A stretch of 64,000 bases of DNA, taken from the NCBI RefSeq assembly GCF_025602895.1, contig NW_026516229.1, positions 310,001-374,000 of the forward strand, read 5' to 3'. Positions 1 to 17,581 of the stretch are shown here, piece by piece. Position 1 is the first letter of the stretch, and each line of letters starts with the position of its first letter. The notes under the pieces are model-generated. The model did no database searches. It was not told the origin of the DNA and saw nothing but the letters and a program-made list of their open reading frames with translations. The stretch comes from Polychytrium aggregatum. Lineage: Eukaryota; Chytridiomycota; Chytridiomycetes; Polychytriales. The position numbers and the translations under genes are program-made.

Positions 1-3000
1 CGATGTACTCGGCCGGTCGGATCTGGCCGTCCAGGAGCATTTCGTTCAGCTTCTCGAGGCGCGCAACCAACGGCCTCATCCGCAGATACTCTTGGCCATT
101 GATCTTGTTGCCGACCAACATCTGGTCGAGCTCTGCCTGCGAGTAAGGAATCAGGGCCGTGAATCGCTGGTGCGATCCCGCCGACGACTCTGTTTCCGCG
201 GCCGAGCGGTTGGTCGATGCTGACGAGGTCGATGCCGACACCGAGGTCGACACCGAGGTCGACGACGAGGCCTGTGACGGGTTGCGCCGCAGGACCTTGA
301 GCGGCCGATCGATATACGGCGATCGAGGCGGAGTCATCGGCACCGGCGCCGGGTCGGTCTGGCCAGCGTAGCCCTGGCCCGAGTACTGAGCCAGCCGTGT
401 GTCGACAGGGGCACGAGCCACTGGGGCTTGGGTCACCACATTCGAGCCCACCGGCGATGCTTGCGAGGCATACTGTGCCCCAACAGGCGAGCGCGGCGAC
501 ATGGGTGCCATCAGCGGCGTCACCAGCGGCGTCATCAGCGGCGTCGAGCGCACCACCAGGGGACTCGTCGGGATCTGCGGCAGATCAAAGCTCTCGCCGT
601 ATCCGACCAGGCGCTGTTGCTGTTGCTGGTATTGTTGCTGCTGCTGCTGATATTGCTGTTGCGATTTGGCCGCGAGCATTGAGCCCGCGCTTGGCCGTCG
701 GGACCGGAAGTTGGGGAGCGGTGGTTCGGGGAGTTGAGTGTTGGTGGGGCTGTAAAAGTCACTGCCGCGCAGCGACTGACCCGGCGACGACACCGACCTT
801 GACATTTGCGGGGTTCCAGGCTGATAGCTCACATAGGACAGCGCAGGGCTACGGTACTGCGTCGCTGGCGACTGCTGATAGGCCGAGAAGTTGGGGCTGC
901 GCGGGTCCTGGGCCACCGGCGGCAGCTCATCGTATGCGCCGGGAGAGAGGCTGTTGCGGCCGTTGTAGCTTGCGGTGGCCCGATTCGACGGGACGATCGT
1001 CGACTGCGACATGACCGAGGACCGCGGCGAGCCAAACGACAGCTGCGCGGTGTTGAGACTCAAGGCGGGCGATTGCATTTCGCTCCCCGTGAATGTCATG
1101 TACGAAGGAGGCTCTGCCTTGGTGGGAGACACCGGGGTTGCCGAGTTGGGGGATTGGATGCTGTACACCGAGCGAGTCGCCGCGACGATGGCCTGGAAGG
1201 GCTGCGCGGCCTGCGATGGCGGCTGGTACGAGATAGGCGTCGAGCCGGTTGGCTGGCCATTTTCGGCCGCACCAGCTCCCAGGAGCGACGGACTCGGAGC
1301 CTGGGCGATGGTTGATCGTGGGCTGTCCGATGCCAGAGACGAGGCTGTTGCTGCTCGAAGCGGGCCCTGACCGATCTGGGCCAGCTGAACGACCACCGGC
1401 ACCCAGGTCGAGAACTTGCCGCTCACCGTCGAGATCTTGATCTTGTGGCTCACCGAGATCGCTGGCTCTGCATCCGAGTTTGAAAAGTCGGGGTAGAGCT
1501 TGTTGATGGGAATACGGAAGGTAACAGGGCCGTAGTATCCGACGCCGTCCTTGCTGCCACTGGGAGGGTCGCCTGTTGGGCGAATGGGCTTGTATTTGTA
1601 TTCATACTGCCGCTTGCTGGATAAGAGTCATTCGGGAGCGAAATCATGCGATAGGCGATTGAGTGGCGGCACACATGGTCGGGTGATGAAGCGCATGGGT
1701 GTGCGACGATGGGTGGAGAGTATGCACCAAGCAGTGTCAGAGAGAATGTGCCGGCGAGCGTCCATAGATCGTCCAAGCTGCGCTGCCCATGATCGCCCTC
1801 CTTCCTCCGACTTACTCGACTGTCAGCACTTCGACCAGCATGACCTCGGATTGCCAGGAGTTGACTTGCATGCCCTCGGTCTTTTCGAAGCTCAGGGTGA
1901 CGTCAAAGTACTCGGACGAGGTGTAGATGTGGTCCGGCAGAGTGATGCGATAGAAAACGTCGACACCTGTGCCAGCCACAGCATCAGTTCAGCCACGGCA
2001 ATGGTCCGGCCACAGCAATGGTCCAGCGATAGAAAGGGTGGGAACGGCGCAGATGTTAGAGATTACGCGATTGTGCGGGGGAAGGGTGAGCATGGTGGGG
2101 GGGGGGTGCGTGCGTGCGTTTGGTGGAGGTGGATCGCATGCAGTCCTTGGTGAGGCACCCATGGAGCAAGCAGTCGTAGTGTGGCCCAGGACAGTCAGGA
2201 GCGACCAAGCTCGAAAGGCCAGGGGGGCGAGGTCCAACATGCTGGCGGCCTGGAGAGGAGCAAGGCCAAAGCAGCGCTTGGCTCACCACCCTCGACGATC
2301 GCGGACGTACCTGTAAGGTGGCCTCCCTCGAAGATGGCCTCCGCCGGCTTGATCCACTTGGTGGTCCGGCGGATGTCCAGCTCGATGTTCTTGTAAATGG
2401 TCACGTCGGTGTCGTGGCCCTTGGTCTTCCACAGACCCACAAACATAAAGAACTGGATCCTCGGAGCGGCATCTGCCCGGCTTTTGTAGGACGGGAAGAC
2501 GTTCTTTGGGAAGGGCACTGTGAAGGGATACGTGCTCTGCCCCGGAGGTACCTCGCCCTTTTCCAACAGCATCTGGATGGCCTTGAAGATGCTCTTGTTG
2601 AAGAACATGCCACAGGGAAGGAGCTGGGGGCATGGAACGGCATCGCGAGGGGAATGGGACAGGGGTCACATCGCGGATGGATTGTGGTAATGGAGCAGCA
2701 CCGATCGAGCCGATGGACGCGGGGATGCCGGTGTGAACAGTGACAGAGATTCCAGGGGGGAAACGTCAGTCGAGAATAAGGAGACATCCGAGCTGCCGAC
2801 CCCCCAGCATACACAGGCAGCACGGCGACGAGGGACAGGCTACCCACCGTATCATAGGCTGCCTTGACGGCGTTGAAGCTCGGCGGGTCGTTCTTGATGC
2901 CGGACCGCTCCTCGCATCCCATGCCGCCGACCAAGATGAGCTTGATTTTGTGCACCGGGATGGCCTTTTGGTTGGCGTTCTGGACCACGACGGTGCCGGT

Positions 3001-3129
3001 GATGAGCTCAGAGCCGGTGGGAATGAAGAGGCACTGGGTGGACGACTTTTCCTTGGGGACGGCGTCGTCGAGCTTGATCGAGAGCGACAGGCCGGAGCCC
3101 CGGCTGAAGCTCTTGAGGGTGCGGAGCAT
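1..3129 (-). CDS. Arrestin-like adaptor protein (C-terminus beyond window)
   Basis: Four exons can be joined in phase: 3129-2848, 2623-2311, 1966-1816 and about 1559 to the window edge. The first three encode an arrestin-type beta-sandwich: an early stretch ending in VHKIKLILVGG, then the typical EVPPGQSTYPFTVPFP segment, then FYRITLPDHIY and EYFDVTLSFEK strands. The last exon adds GYYGPVTFRIPINKLYP and then a long low-complexity tail rich in Ser, Pro and Gln, with a poly-Gln/Tyr stretch encoded near 600-665. Fungal alpha-arrestins recruit ubiquitin ligases to membrane cargo, so an adaptor role is inferred, not shown; no clear PPxY motif was identified. The acceptor of exon 4 could also be at 1553. 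The start ATG at 3129 opens directly into the fold. Confidence 0.72.
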
Positions 3130-3343
3130 GGTGTCTGTGCGCGATGGGTATTGCTCAGGGCTGAGAGACAGGCCCTATGGGATGGCAGACACAGGAAGAG
3201 CTGTGCTGGCTGGCTGGTTGGGTTGGCTGGCGGGGAGGAGGAGGAAGCCAAGAGAGTTTCGGGCAGGGGCAGCCAGCGAGCGCAGAGACCAGCGCAGAGA
3301 ACAGAGAGACGGCATGCAGCTCCCCGCGGCCCTCCTGGCTCCG

Positions 3344-3356
3344 TGGGCTATATATG
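3344..3356 (-). promoter_or_regulatory. TATA-like element upstream of the arrestin gene
   Basis: The minus strand reads GGCATATATAGCC about 215 bases before the arrestin start codon. It is a plausible TATA box by sequence and position only; no transcription start is known. Confidence 0.25.
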
Positions 3357-4810
3357 CCGCTCCTTTCATCCCCCCCCCCCAATGTACATGCGGTGTGTGG
3401 CCTCGCTTGAGGGGGGGGCAGCTCTGCCTGCAAAGAACGGGCCTGGTCATGCTCATGGCCAAAGAGCGGCGGCACTGAGCAGAACACACCCATAAAGGCG
3501 TGGTCGCACACCCCCTTGCCCTCGCCTTGACTGCGGTGGCGCTGTGGCCTGTGCTCGCTGCTGCGCGACAGCCAAGAGAAGGAAAATGTAAGTGTGTCTG
3601 TGTCTGTGTCTGTTGTGGGTTGTTAGAGTCATGGGGGGGGGCTCTGCAGATGTATGCTGGTCGTGCAGATGCTTGCCAGCCATGCAGATGTTTGTTCGCC
3701 ACGCAGAGGTGTCGTTCGCCGTGCTGCACACTCGCTAACTACACGCCGGATTGACCGCACCGAAGCGCAGTGCGCAAATCTGACCCGCTCTCTGCAGCCT
3801 CCTTTCCACTTTTTCTGTCTCGTTGACCCCCGCTGCCAGCGTGCGACGAGGCCGTTGGTGCAGAGGACCGAGCCGCTGTGGCCGCCAGCCAGGCAAGGGT
3901 GCAGCCAGACCATAGCGGCGCGGCCAGTGGTGCGCCGCCGTCGTATCTGGCCAGGAGTGCTTTGTTGCGTGCGGGCGCGCATGACTTGCGACGGATGCAA
4001 AAATCGAGGCGACGCAAGAGGAAGTGCAAGCGGATGCGGGTGTTGGTGAGCGGCGGCGGGCATTCCAGGATGCGAGCCGACGAGGGCAAGTCTCTGGTGG
4101 TGGCTCGTACTGGATGGAGCACCGGCGCTGCAGTGCCGGCTCGACACGGCGGTCGCTTGGACATGGGCTTTGCCGCTCCAGCCCGACGAGAGCCGGAGCG
4201 ATAGCATGTGCAAACCACTGGCGCAGATGCGATTGCCAACGGCACTTTTGCAGATGCAACATGTCGCCACCGGCAGTGCGACGGTGTGCAGAGGGCCGCC
4301 TGCATTGGATGGTGCCGCTGGGCAAATGAGGTGCTGAGTCGGGCTGCACCCTGGCTCGGGAACGGCCCTGGCATTCCGATGCGGTGGACATCCGACAATC
4401 GCACTCGACAATCGCGCTCAACAACCGCACCCGATAATCGCACTCGACAGCAATAGGATGGATTGCCTCGGACAGCGGTGCCTGATCAATCGCGAGGTCC
4501 ATTGCGATCCAACGCCGTCCTCTGCTCCGGCCAACCCGTGGCGGCCCTGCAGCGGAACGAAGGCGAATACCGATGCGCCCCATGGTCGGAAGCGGGCCCT
4601 GCTCTGCGTCCGGTGACCGGCCATGTCGCCGGAACCGCCCTGGGCAGGAAGACGATGCCGGGCGGCTCCGAAAACCAGAAAGACGGCTGGGGTCAGGAAA
4701 GGACGGACGGGAAAGAGAAAGGGACGGGGATCGGCCGAGACTGTGAATTGCTGTTGCCGGTCCGTCGCCGTCGCGGGCAATGTTGTGCTTGCGATGGGCG
4801 TAAGTGTGAT

Positions 4811-4915
4811 GTTCATGTTTGCGACGTTCATGTTTGCAATATTCATGTTTGCAGTATTCGTGCTTGCAATATTCATGTTTGCAATATTCATGTTGCAATA
4901 TTCGTGCTTGCGATG
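4811..4915. repeat. 15-base minisatellite, about seven units
   Basis: The unit is close to ATTCATGTTTGCAAT with variants GTTCATGTTTGCGAC and ATTCGTGCTTGCAAT; one unit has lost a base. Read on the minus strand it encodes an HEYCK repeat, but only within a long open frame that has no other support, so it is treated as non-coding. Confidence 0.85.
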
Positions 4916-5399
4916 CTATACCCAGCGCATGCATCCTGGCAGAATTGGATCCACTGGCCCCTTGGAGCCATCCCGCAGATGCCGTGCTGCAAAGACAGCA
5001 TGCCGTGCTCGGCCAAGTCGGTCCCGATGATATCCCATCGGCCGAGTCCGCCACAGCAGTGCCGATCGAAGTTGTTCAGCCAGATCGACCAACGCCATTC
5101 AGCCCGCACAACCCGCTTATCGCCGTGCGCAGCCCCGGCTTGTCATCTCCCCCGTCACTTTTTCTGCCTTGTGTGATTATCTCGGGTCCTCCTCCGCCTT
5201 GCCCATCATCTGCCGTCGGCTTGGATCAACCTCGGTCTGCCTTGGTCTGCCTCGGTCTGCTCCATTCGCTCTTCGCGCTTGCTCCCCGCTTGCTCTCTGC
5301 TTGCTCCCTGCTTGCCCCACCTCTGTTCTGCCCTGCACCGCCCTTGATCCTCTCCCAGCGCCTGGTCCAGCCCAGCTCAGCCCCCGATCTCGCCCAGCC

Positions 5400-10643
<5,244 letters not shown>

Positions 10644-10990
10644 GCTTCCACTTGACTGAATGCCATATGGCGTTGAATCGCTGCCTGTTTTTGTAACTTC
10701 CTCCCCCCCCTCTACAGTCGCTGTGTATCACCGACACAATCCCTTCGCGCCAAATACATATGGGGACACTCGACGATTCTGTTGTTTACACCGCGGATGG
10801 CAATGGTGGCGGGTGACTGATGAGGAGTTCACTATCACAGGCAGAGCGCCAGATGCAGGGCTGTATTGATCCATAGGTCTGCATCACAGACAGTCGACAA
10901 CTGGGGAGCAGAGCTCTCCTCAGAACATGACCAGAAGCCAACAGATCCACGGGGGAGGCGTCGGCGGTGGCATGCAGCCCCCGCGAGACC
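10644..10990. other. Convergent 3' intergenic region
   Basis: The 347 bases between the AROM stop and the AMP deaminase stop should hold both 3' untranslated regions. Nothing else is recognised. Confidence 0.6.
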
Positions 10991-13900
10991 TCAGTCCACC
11001 TCCGGAGCAATGTCGTTCTCGATGTACGAGGAAACCGCAGTGATGTCGTGGTGCTCGGCGCGACGCTTCTCGTTGAGATGAGGGCTCAGGAGCACGCCCG
11101 GCATGAGCATCGGTCCGCTTGGAATCAGCGGCACGAGCGGGGCAATCAATTGCAGATACGGCGTGTTCTCGTCATGCTGGTCGATCAGCCTGGTTGGCGA
11201 CGAGATCCCCACGGAGGCCGGTGATCGCAAGAGGGGCTCGGAGTAGACCAAGGGCGAGCTGACGGCGGGTCGGTTGGGCGAAACGACGGCGGACTTGCCT
11301 TTATCGCGGACGGTGCTTGCGCTACCGACAACGGCGGGCTCGGCGTGATGGGTTGGTTGGGGACTGTGGCTCCGGCTGCTCATGGACCCAAGTTCGGAGA
11401 GCACCTGGTCGATGTTCAGGGGCGGCTCGGGCGCCTTGCTGGGCAGAGCATCGCTCTCGATCAGCTCGGCCAGGCTTTCAGGGTCGAGGTCGACCGATCG
11501 GGTTCCTTTCAGGCTGCCGAGGACCATGAAGCGCTCCTCCATCAGCGTCTGGTAACGGTACGCCAGGCGAATGTTGGGCACGTTGGTCTTCTGGATGTCT
11601 GCAGTAGGCCCGATGTAAGCCAAGCTAGCTTCTACTCTGACTTGCAGCGCAGTGAGTCGAGCCCTGTCTATCCTAGTCAGGCGAGGCAGGTGCTGTGGAT
11701 ATGCACCCCAGTGTCCGCCCCATATGCAACTCCTCTCGGCAGTATTGTGCCATGGCACGTACCATTTCCGATCGGTCCGGGCAGATAGCAACGATCACCG
11801 AGCCAGTGCTTCTTGATTTGGCGCTCCCATCCAGACTGCAGGACCGAGTTCCGGGCAATCTCACACATGTCGGTGCTCGACAACTTCCAAATCTGCAGGC
11901 AAACAGGCAATTTTAGATCCTGTTCCAAAACCAAGTCCACCATCAAGCTCGTAGCAATACACCTCGGCCCGCCCGCATCGTCATCGAGAGGCCCACCTGA
12001 GCAGCGACACTGTACTCCTCGATGAGCGGCTCCTTGGTGTAGTGGAACTGTAGTGGATCGTCCGTCGAGAGAGAGACGTTCAGACCCCGCTGGAAGAACG
12101 ACATGAACGGGTTTCTCTCGTAGGTAAGGAACAGCGCGTTGTTGCTCAGCGGCGACATGGCAATGCCAATCTGGTCGAGATAGTATCTGCGATACAGCGA
12201 TAAAGGTGCCGAGAAGTGGCATCGAGTCAGCAAGATGGCATTGGTCTGGCCGTGCATGGCATCAAGCCATAGAACAGAGGCGACCTGAACATCTGGCCTG
12301 TCACGGATACGGACGGACTTACAGGTACTGCAACGCTGGTACTTTGCGCAAGAGGATGCCGTGGTTGATGCTCTGGGAAGTGAGAAAGGCGGCAGCCAAG
12401 TGATCGGTGTCGCCTGCCTCTCCGGCGTGTGGGCGAAGCACGAACGTGTCTGCATTGAGGCAAATCGGCGCGGTCAGTATGGTCCAAATGCTCACGATGT
12501 AGTATGCACAGTGAACTGCAGCACACGAAGCCACCAGACGGCATCGTAGCGAGCTACCGGCAGCACAGCACTTACTGAAGCCTCGCTCCTTTCGCCAGTT
12601 GTTGAGAGAGCATAGGTTGGCGTACATAAAGTAGATGTAGTACGAGTAGGGCGGGTTCAAGGAAATGGTCCAGTCTCGCGGGAACGGATACTTCTTGTAA
12701 ATGCGTCGCTCGGACTTGCTTTCGTCGTCGACAGAGTCAAAGCCGATCACTCGCTGAAGAAGAATGTGCAGCTCCGGATGGGAGGATGGGTCCTGGGTAA
12801 CCTCGTAGAGGGGCTCAAATACATCTGCACGGGGAGCAGCGGTTGGTCAGCCGACCCACTGCAGGGCAACGCAGCGACAGGGCAAGGGCACATACATGGC
12901 GATCAACGTGTTCACCCACAGGAGCCCCCAGAAACCAAACACTCACTGCGAAGGACGTCCTCAAAGCTCGAGACGATGCCCGACTTCTTGTAGACATTGT
13001 AGAGGCGCGGGACTTGAATCAGCCAGCGCACATTGGCGCTGAATAGCTTGTTGTTGATGATCCACTTGGCCAGCTTGTCCCACTCGTCCTTGGACCTGAA
13101 ACCAGTCGAAAGCATGTCCGAGTCAATGGTTGGTCACCCAGTTGGCCCATTCCGCGCGCTTGCTCCCCACCCCCAAGCCAGAGCCATCCGCCGTGCCCTG
13201 GATCTCAACCATCAATTGGCAGCGTCATTTCGGCACACATGACTCATCACCCTGACCGTCGGGTTCCGATGCTGCAAAGATTGTCATGCCGTGCATCGAC
13301 CACCGCACGAGTGCGCCGACTCCCCCCTCGGTGGTCACACGGGCAAGCTCATACCGGCCGTAAATTGAGATGCGCCACTCGCACATCTGATACTTGCTGG
13401 CCTCCAAATCCGAAATGACCTCTGCCGATGGCGGTTTCACGGCGCAAGCAACAAACTAGATGTCAGACGAGGAGGCATACGTGCAGGATCGGGAACTGTT
13501 GCTTCGCTACAGGACATCTTCCCAGACGTGCTGCCTTGTTCGGAATACCACGGCGCAGGCTCTCTCACCTTTGGTCAGATCGGCGAGGAACTTTCCACCC
13601 GTGTAGTTGTCGGTCTTCAAGAAGATCTCTCTCAGTCGGGATTCACCAACGGGATTGTATTTGAGGTTGAACTTGTCGAAGCGGTGGAACGAATCTTTGT
13701 GGGCCTTCAGCGGCGAATAAGCTGAGTTAGCGCAGCCAAGTAACCAAGGAGGCGAGCAGTCGAGCACCCACATTGTGTGCAACTGGAGCTGGAACGCCAT
13801 AACCTGGCCTGCAGATGGCACACGGATAAAGAAAGAGATTCCACCAGCACAGCGACCCACAGCAGTTCTGTGTTGGGAACTTACATGCATGTCCAAGGTG

Positions 13901-15903
13901 TCGATGCTGAGGTCGTAGGCGGTGAGATTCAAGCTCTCAAAGACCTCGAGCAGTGTCATGACTTTGCCGTCGCGGACAATCACTTTCTCGTGGGGCGATT
14001 TCTTTAGCGTCGACTTGATGAACCGAAGGAGATGCTTGGCGTTCATGCACGACGAATGGTGCACGTGTGTGTCGACTTTGCGGACGTTGTAAAAGTCGCG
14101 GTGGGGAACGCTCTAGATGGGAGCAGAGTTGGAATCATCAGGATGCGAATCGATTGAGGCTATCGGGGCTCGGCATACACTGCATCGAATCGAGCCGGCC
14201 GTTGTGTCCAGAAACGGGGTGGCACTGCACCGAGCATGATCATATGCCGTGGCAGAGATAAGTTCGTCAGAGTCGCAGCCAGTACCTTGGAGTCGGCTAT
14301 CTCTTGGTACTCGTTGAGGAGCACGTACATCGAGAACTTGCTCTCGAGATAGCGCAGACGTCGGAACGCAAACGACTTTGTCGGGCCTTCGGAAATAGCC
14401 GTCAGGATGTAGTCTAGGTCCTGGAAGTAGTTGCGGATGGTGGGGACCTGGTACTTGGGCTGGCTCTCGCTGCTCTGAGCCGCTGCAGATCGAGATATCG
14501 AGCCGTGTCAGCAGAATGGGTGGGGATCTGTGTCGCATAAAGTCGCAGCAAAGGATGGCGGGGGCATTGGCGAAAGCACCCACCTTCTTCAGTGTCGTAC
14601 ACCTTGAATATACCATCGGCGGCCAGATTGAAGGCATACTACAACATCAACAGATACGGCTGCGTTAGAGCAACTGAGTGGAGAGGCATTGCGCAGGCGG
14701 ACGATCGCACGATTCGAAGCGACAGGCAACCGCATCAATAACGTCGACGGGAACCTGTGCGGTATTCGAAGGCGGAATCGGCATATTGCTTGGAAAAGCG
14801 GGCATGGGATCACCTTGTGTTTGGGGGGGATGTCGCACTTGTCGAACTCAAAAGACTGATCGACAATGACTGGCGCTCGCTCAATGAAGGGCTGGCCCTT
14901 GGCCGGCGGGGGATACGATGGCGCAGGTGGAGGCGGATAGATGACCCAGTCGTCGGCATCCTTGGGATTGTCGCCGTCGCACTGCAGACTGGCTCTCATA
15001 TAGCGTCCACGGAGCTCCAGGCACTTCTGGAACTCCTTGAAGGTGTTCTTGAGCTCCTCCGGCAGTTCGCCTCCTGTAAACCAACAGCGGGACCGAGTAA
15101 ATCTGGTGTTCCCACGCGACTTGCATCAGCAACGTGCGTATATACCGAATTGGTTGTTCTGGCTTGAAGGACCATTGGCGACGCTCTCGGATGTAACAGC
15201 TGTGCCAGTCACGCTGGCCAGGCGCTCGGCCAGACTCATGTTGGCGAACTTTGAGATGTCAGCCAGAGAATTGGCGGCCGACAAGGACGACCGCCCGCTG
15301 AGATTGACGGCTCCGACAGAGGCGCGCAGGGCCTCGGCACCGGCGTCGTTGTCGCTCTCGGGCTGCGGCTTAGTGGCGTTGATACGCTGGGCCCAGTATT
15401 TGTTGTCTTCATGCTGGATGGCCCTTTCCACATGGTAGGCTGGCGCCAAGGATGGCAGATTGGAGCAGATCAAGATGCCGGCACCGTCAGCGGCCGTACG
15501 GGCACCTCCTCCGGCCCATGCAGAACATAGGCATAGATATACGGGAAAGAGGGAGGAGCCACGGCCTGCACAGCCCTCACAGCCTCATGCTCTTCCGCCC
15601 TGTGCTTGGCTCCGTCGCAACGGCGCTGGTTCGTGCCCAGGCGATGCTGCCAATGGACACGGGCGGCGACGCCGTGCTTTCCATCAGGCTGCGATTCGCG
15701 ATAGGAATGAGGGCCTTACTGTAGAACGGGGTCTCATTTCGTGCAGGGATGGGCGAAGCGGCGACCTGGGCGGGGTCGATGCCCGAGTTATCTGTGAAGC
15801 TCATCCAGGGCGACAGATTGCCCACGTATGTGTAGTTCTGGGGCGGGGCGCGGCTGGCGGGATCGTCAAGAGACGGCGAGTCTTGGTTCTGGCCAGACGA
15901 CAT
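10991..15903 (-). CDS. AMD1: AMP deaminase
   Basis: This enzyme converts AMP to IMP and ammonia in the purine nucleotide cycle. About 14 exons are scattered over 4.9 kb. Signatures in order on the minus strand are the N-terminal NKYWAQRIN region (15400), [11 protein letters not shown] (15050), [12 protein letters not shown] (14600), the zinc-binding [20 protein letters not shown] block (14070-14010), [13 protein letters not shown]-adjacent WRISIYGR (13390), [11 protein letters not shown] (13000), the [17 protein letters not shown] block (12650), [11 protein letters not shown] (12410), the catalytic [20 protein letters not shown] block (12070-12015), [19 protein letters not shown] (11810-11770) and [12 protein letters not shown] (11585). 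A long Ser/Pro-rich tail follows to the stop at 10991. The start at 15903 is chosen because the frame upstream, though open to 16389, runs into a dispersed repeat; 16389 remains an alternative. Confidence 0.93.
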
Positions 15904-16189
15904 GGCGGCAGGGGAGCTGGAGGAAACGGGGCAGACAGAAGGCTCTCCCGATGGACCTGTGGGCTTGCGGGTTTGCAACGCAGACGAGGGCGGTGGAAGC
16001 CGATCGCTGGGGGTGACAGCCGAGCGGGGCGGACGAAGACTGGCGCGCTTTTCGGACCAGGGTTCCGTGCACAGGTTCTGTGCCGCGGCCACGTGAGCGA
16101 GGCGACGGCGAGACACAATCGCATTGACAGTCAAACCAGAAAAACGGGACAGTTCCTTCCTGGCTTCAGATGTCTGAACCCCGCTGACT

Positions 16190-16500
16190 GACTGTAGGCC
16201 CCAGCGAGCAAGCCGTGAGATTGTTTCCCGTCCTGGTTGGCAATCGAGTGATTTTGGTTGGTTTCGGGAGCACAGTCTTGAATACACTCGGTCGATCTCC
16301 TGTGGCGATGATCGACTGGATGCATATCCCTTCCCCTGTTTCCAGGAGGCATTCCCAAAGGCAATCACCACATCGGTCTCCTTGGACATACTTGCTTGGC
16401 CATGAATGCGATGAGTGGGCGGGTGTATTCAGGTTCCAGAAAACACACTGTCCTGGTTAAAACCGGGGGTGTCCCATTTCATTTTGGAAACGCTGTATTC
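16190..16500. repeat. Dispersed repeat, copy A
   Basis: The core around 16190-16330 matches 30840-30935 closely, for example in GAGATTGTTTCC, GGGAGCACAGTCTTGAATAC and ATCTCCTGTGGCGATG. Copy A has about 30 extra bases in the middle. Weaker similarity extends to a shared GGGTGTCCC near 16470. No open frame, terminal repeat or target duplication is evident. It lies between the AMP deaminase start and the EF-hand gene's 3' end. Confidence 0.6.
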
Positions 16501-16566
16501 GACAATCGCATTTATTCGACACAAGCGACCAACCAAGCACACGACGCTCGGGAGAAAGCCACCCGC

Positions 16567-17302
16567 TCAAGGGTGGAAGTGGTCCTTGGCCTTCTTGGCC
16601 ATGAAGTGGCAAAACTAGAGCCGGCACAAAGAGGAAAAACGACAGGCAGGGCAAATGGCGTCAGCATATTCCGCGGCCCTCAGTCGGCAGGTGAGAGCAG
16701 GCTATCGCAGCAGACAACAACCAGTAGAGAGAACGGGCTGCACCGGGAAGCGCTCACCTCCTTGAAGAGGATGTATCCGCCGTGGTTCTCGTCGATGGCG
16801 TCAAACTCTCTTCGGATGGCGGCCGAGTCGGCATCAGGGAGGCCGAGGCGACTGTGGCCGGCAGCAAACTCTTTAAAGTCGATGCGGTGGTCGTGGTTGG
16901 TGTCGAGCTTCACGAAGATTTGGTAAATCTGGTCGTAGTAGAACAGCAGACGGACGAGCTCGTGGAACTCGTCCTTCTCAATGAAGCCATCCTTGGACTT
17001 GTCGGCACCCTTGTAGGCGCGCATCAGGGCGGGCTTGTCCTGGCCAAAGGAGTTGGGGTATCGCTCGACAAAGTATTTGTCAATCTCAGCAAGTGACAGG
17101 ATGCCGTTGCCGTTAAAATCGAGCACCTTCCAGTCCTGCGAAATGGATGACCGGGATGGGGCAAAAGCGCGCGTGGATCAGCGTCGGTCGGCCTGTCGGC
17201 CCGTCGGCTGCCCGGCAGCGGATGCGCAAGCACGGCGAAGGCAGAGAGGGCACTTACGGCTTCGACCTGCTCGGGGGTGGGGACGTTGTTGTTGAGGACC
17301 AT
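16567..17302 (-). CDS. Small EF-hand calcium-binding protein
   Basis: Exons 17302-17258, 17135-16758 and 16614-16567 join in phase to 156 residues. Four EF-hand-like loops follow one another: DFNGNGILSLAE, DKSKDGFIEKDE, DTNHDHRIDFKE, and a degenerate fourth, DENHGGYILFKE, which has lost acidic ligands. The second and third have good calcium ligand spacing. The last exon gives a basic end, FCHFMAKKAKDHFHP, joined to the fourth loop exactly at the splice site. This layout resembles small flagellar or cytosolic EF-hand proteins of protists and chytrids, which would suit the ciliary genes nearby, but that location is inference. No signal peptide or acylation motif is obvious; it begins MVLNNN, not MG. 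Confidence 0.85.
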
Positions 17303-17581
17303 GTTGGGTGGTGGTTGCGGATGCGTGGAGCGATGGGGGGAGACGGGGCGAAGAGCCGGCCGCGGCGGTGGCGGGTTTTGGCTGTGGTGGCTGGCTGGCT
17401 GGCTGGCACGGGAACAGAGCCGGCAGCGCGTGGCGGAAGCGCAGCCAGCCCAGAACGGGTGGCGTTCGTCCAACACAGGGATACATCGATGCTCTGCTGG
17501 GGGCAACAGCCAATATCGGGCGAGGCCCTCTGTATTCAACGGCGTCCCAATAGCAGGTGCAACGACAGTCGACCCAAATGC

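Larger units (their letters stand above)
3130..5399. other. Gene-free intergenic region between arrestin and AROM
   Basis: This is the shared upstream region of two divergent genes. It has several overlapping open frames on both strands, but they have no recognisable domain, they overlap each other, and their composition follows local repeats. It contains a run of C at 3370-3380, GT-rich and G-rich tracts near 3590-3640, and the 15-base minisatellite at 4811-4915. The 200 bases before AROM are pyrimidine-rich (repeats of CTTGG/TCTGC at 5220-5330), as is common before fungal start codons. Confidence 0.6.

Noticed and set aside
4811-4915. CRISPR-like regular repeat
   Set aside because: The units are contiguous without spacers and the organism is eukaryotic; it is a minisatellite. 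The same applies to 42690-42779.
3735-5054. 439-codon minus-strand open frame with HEYCK repeats
   Set aside because: It is a translation of the 15-base minisatellite and flanking GC-rich DNA; no domain, no splice logic, and several other frames are open over the same bases.
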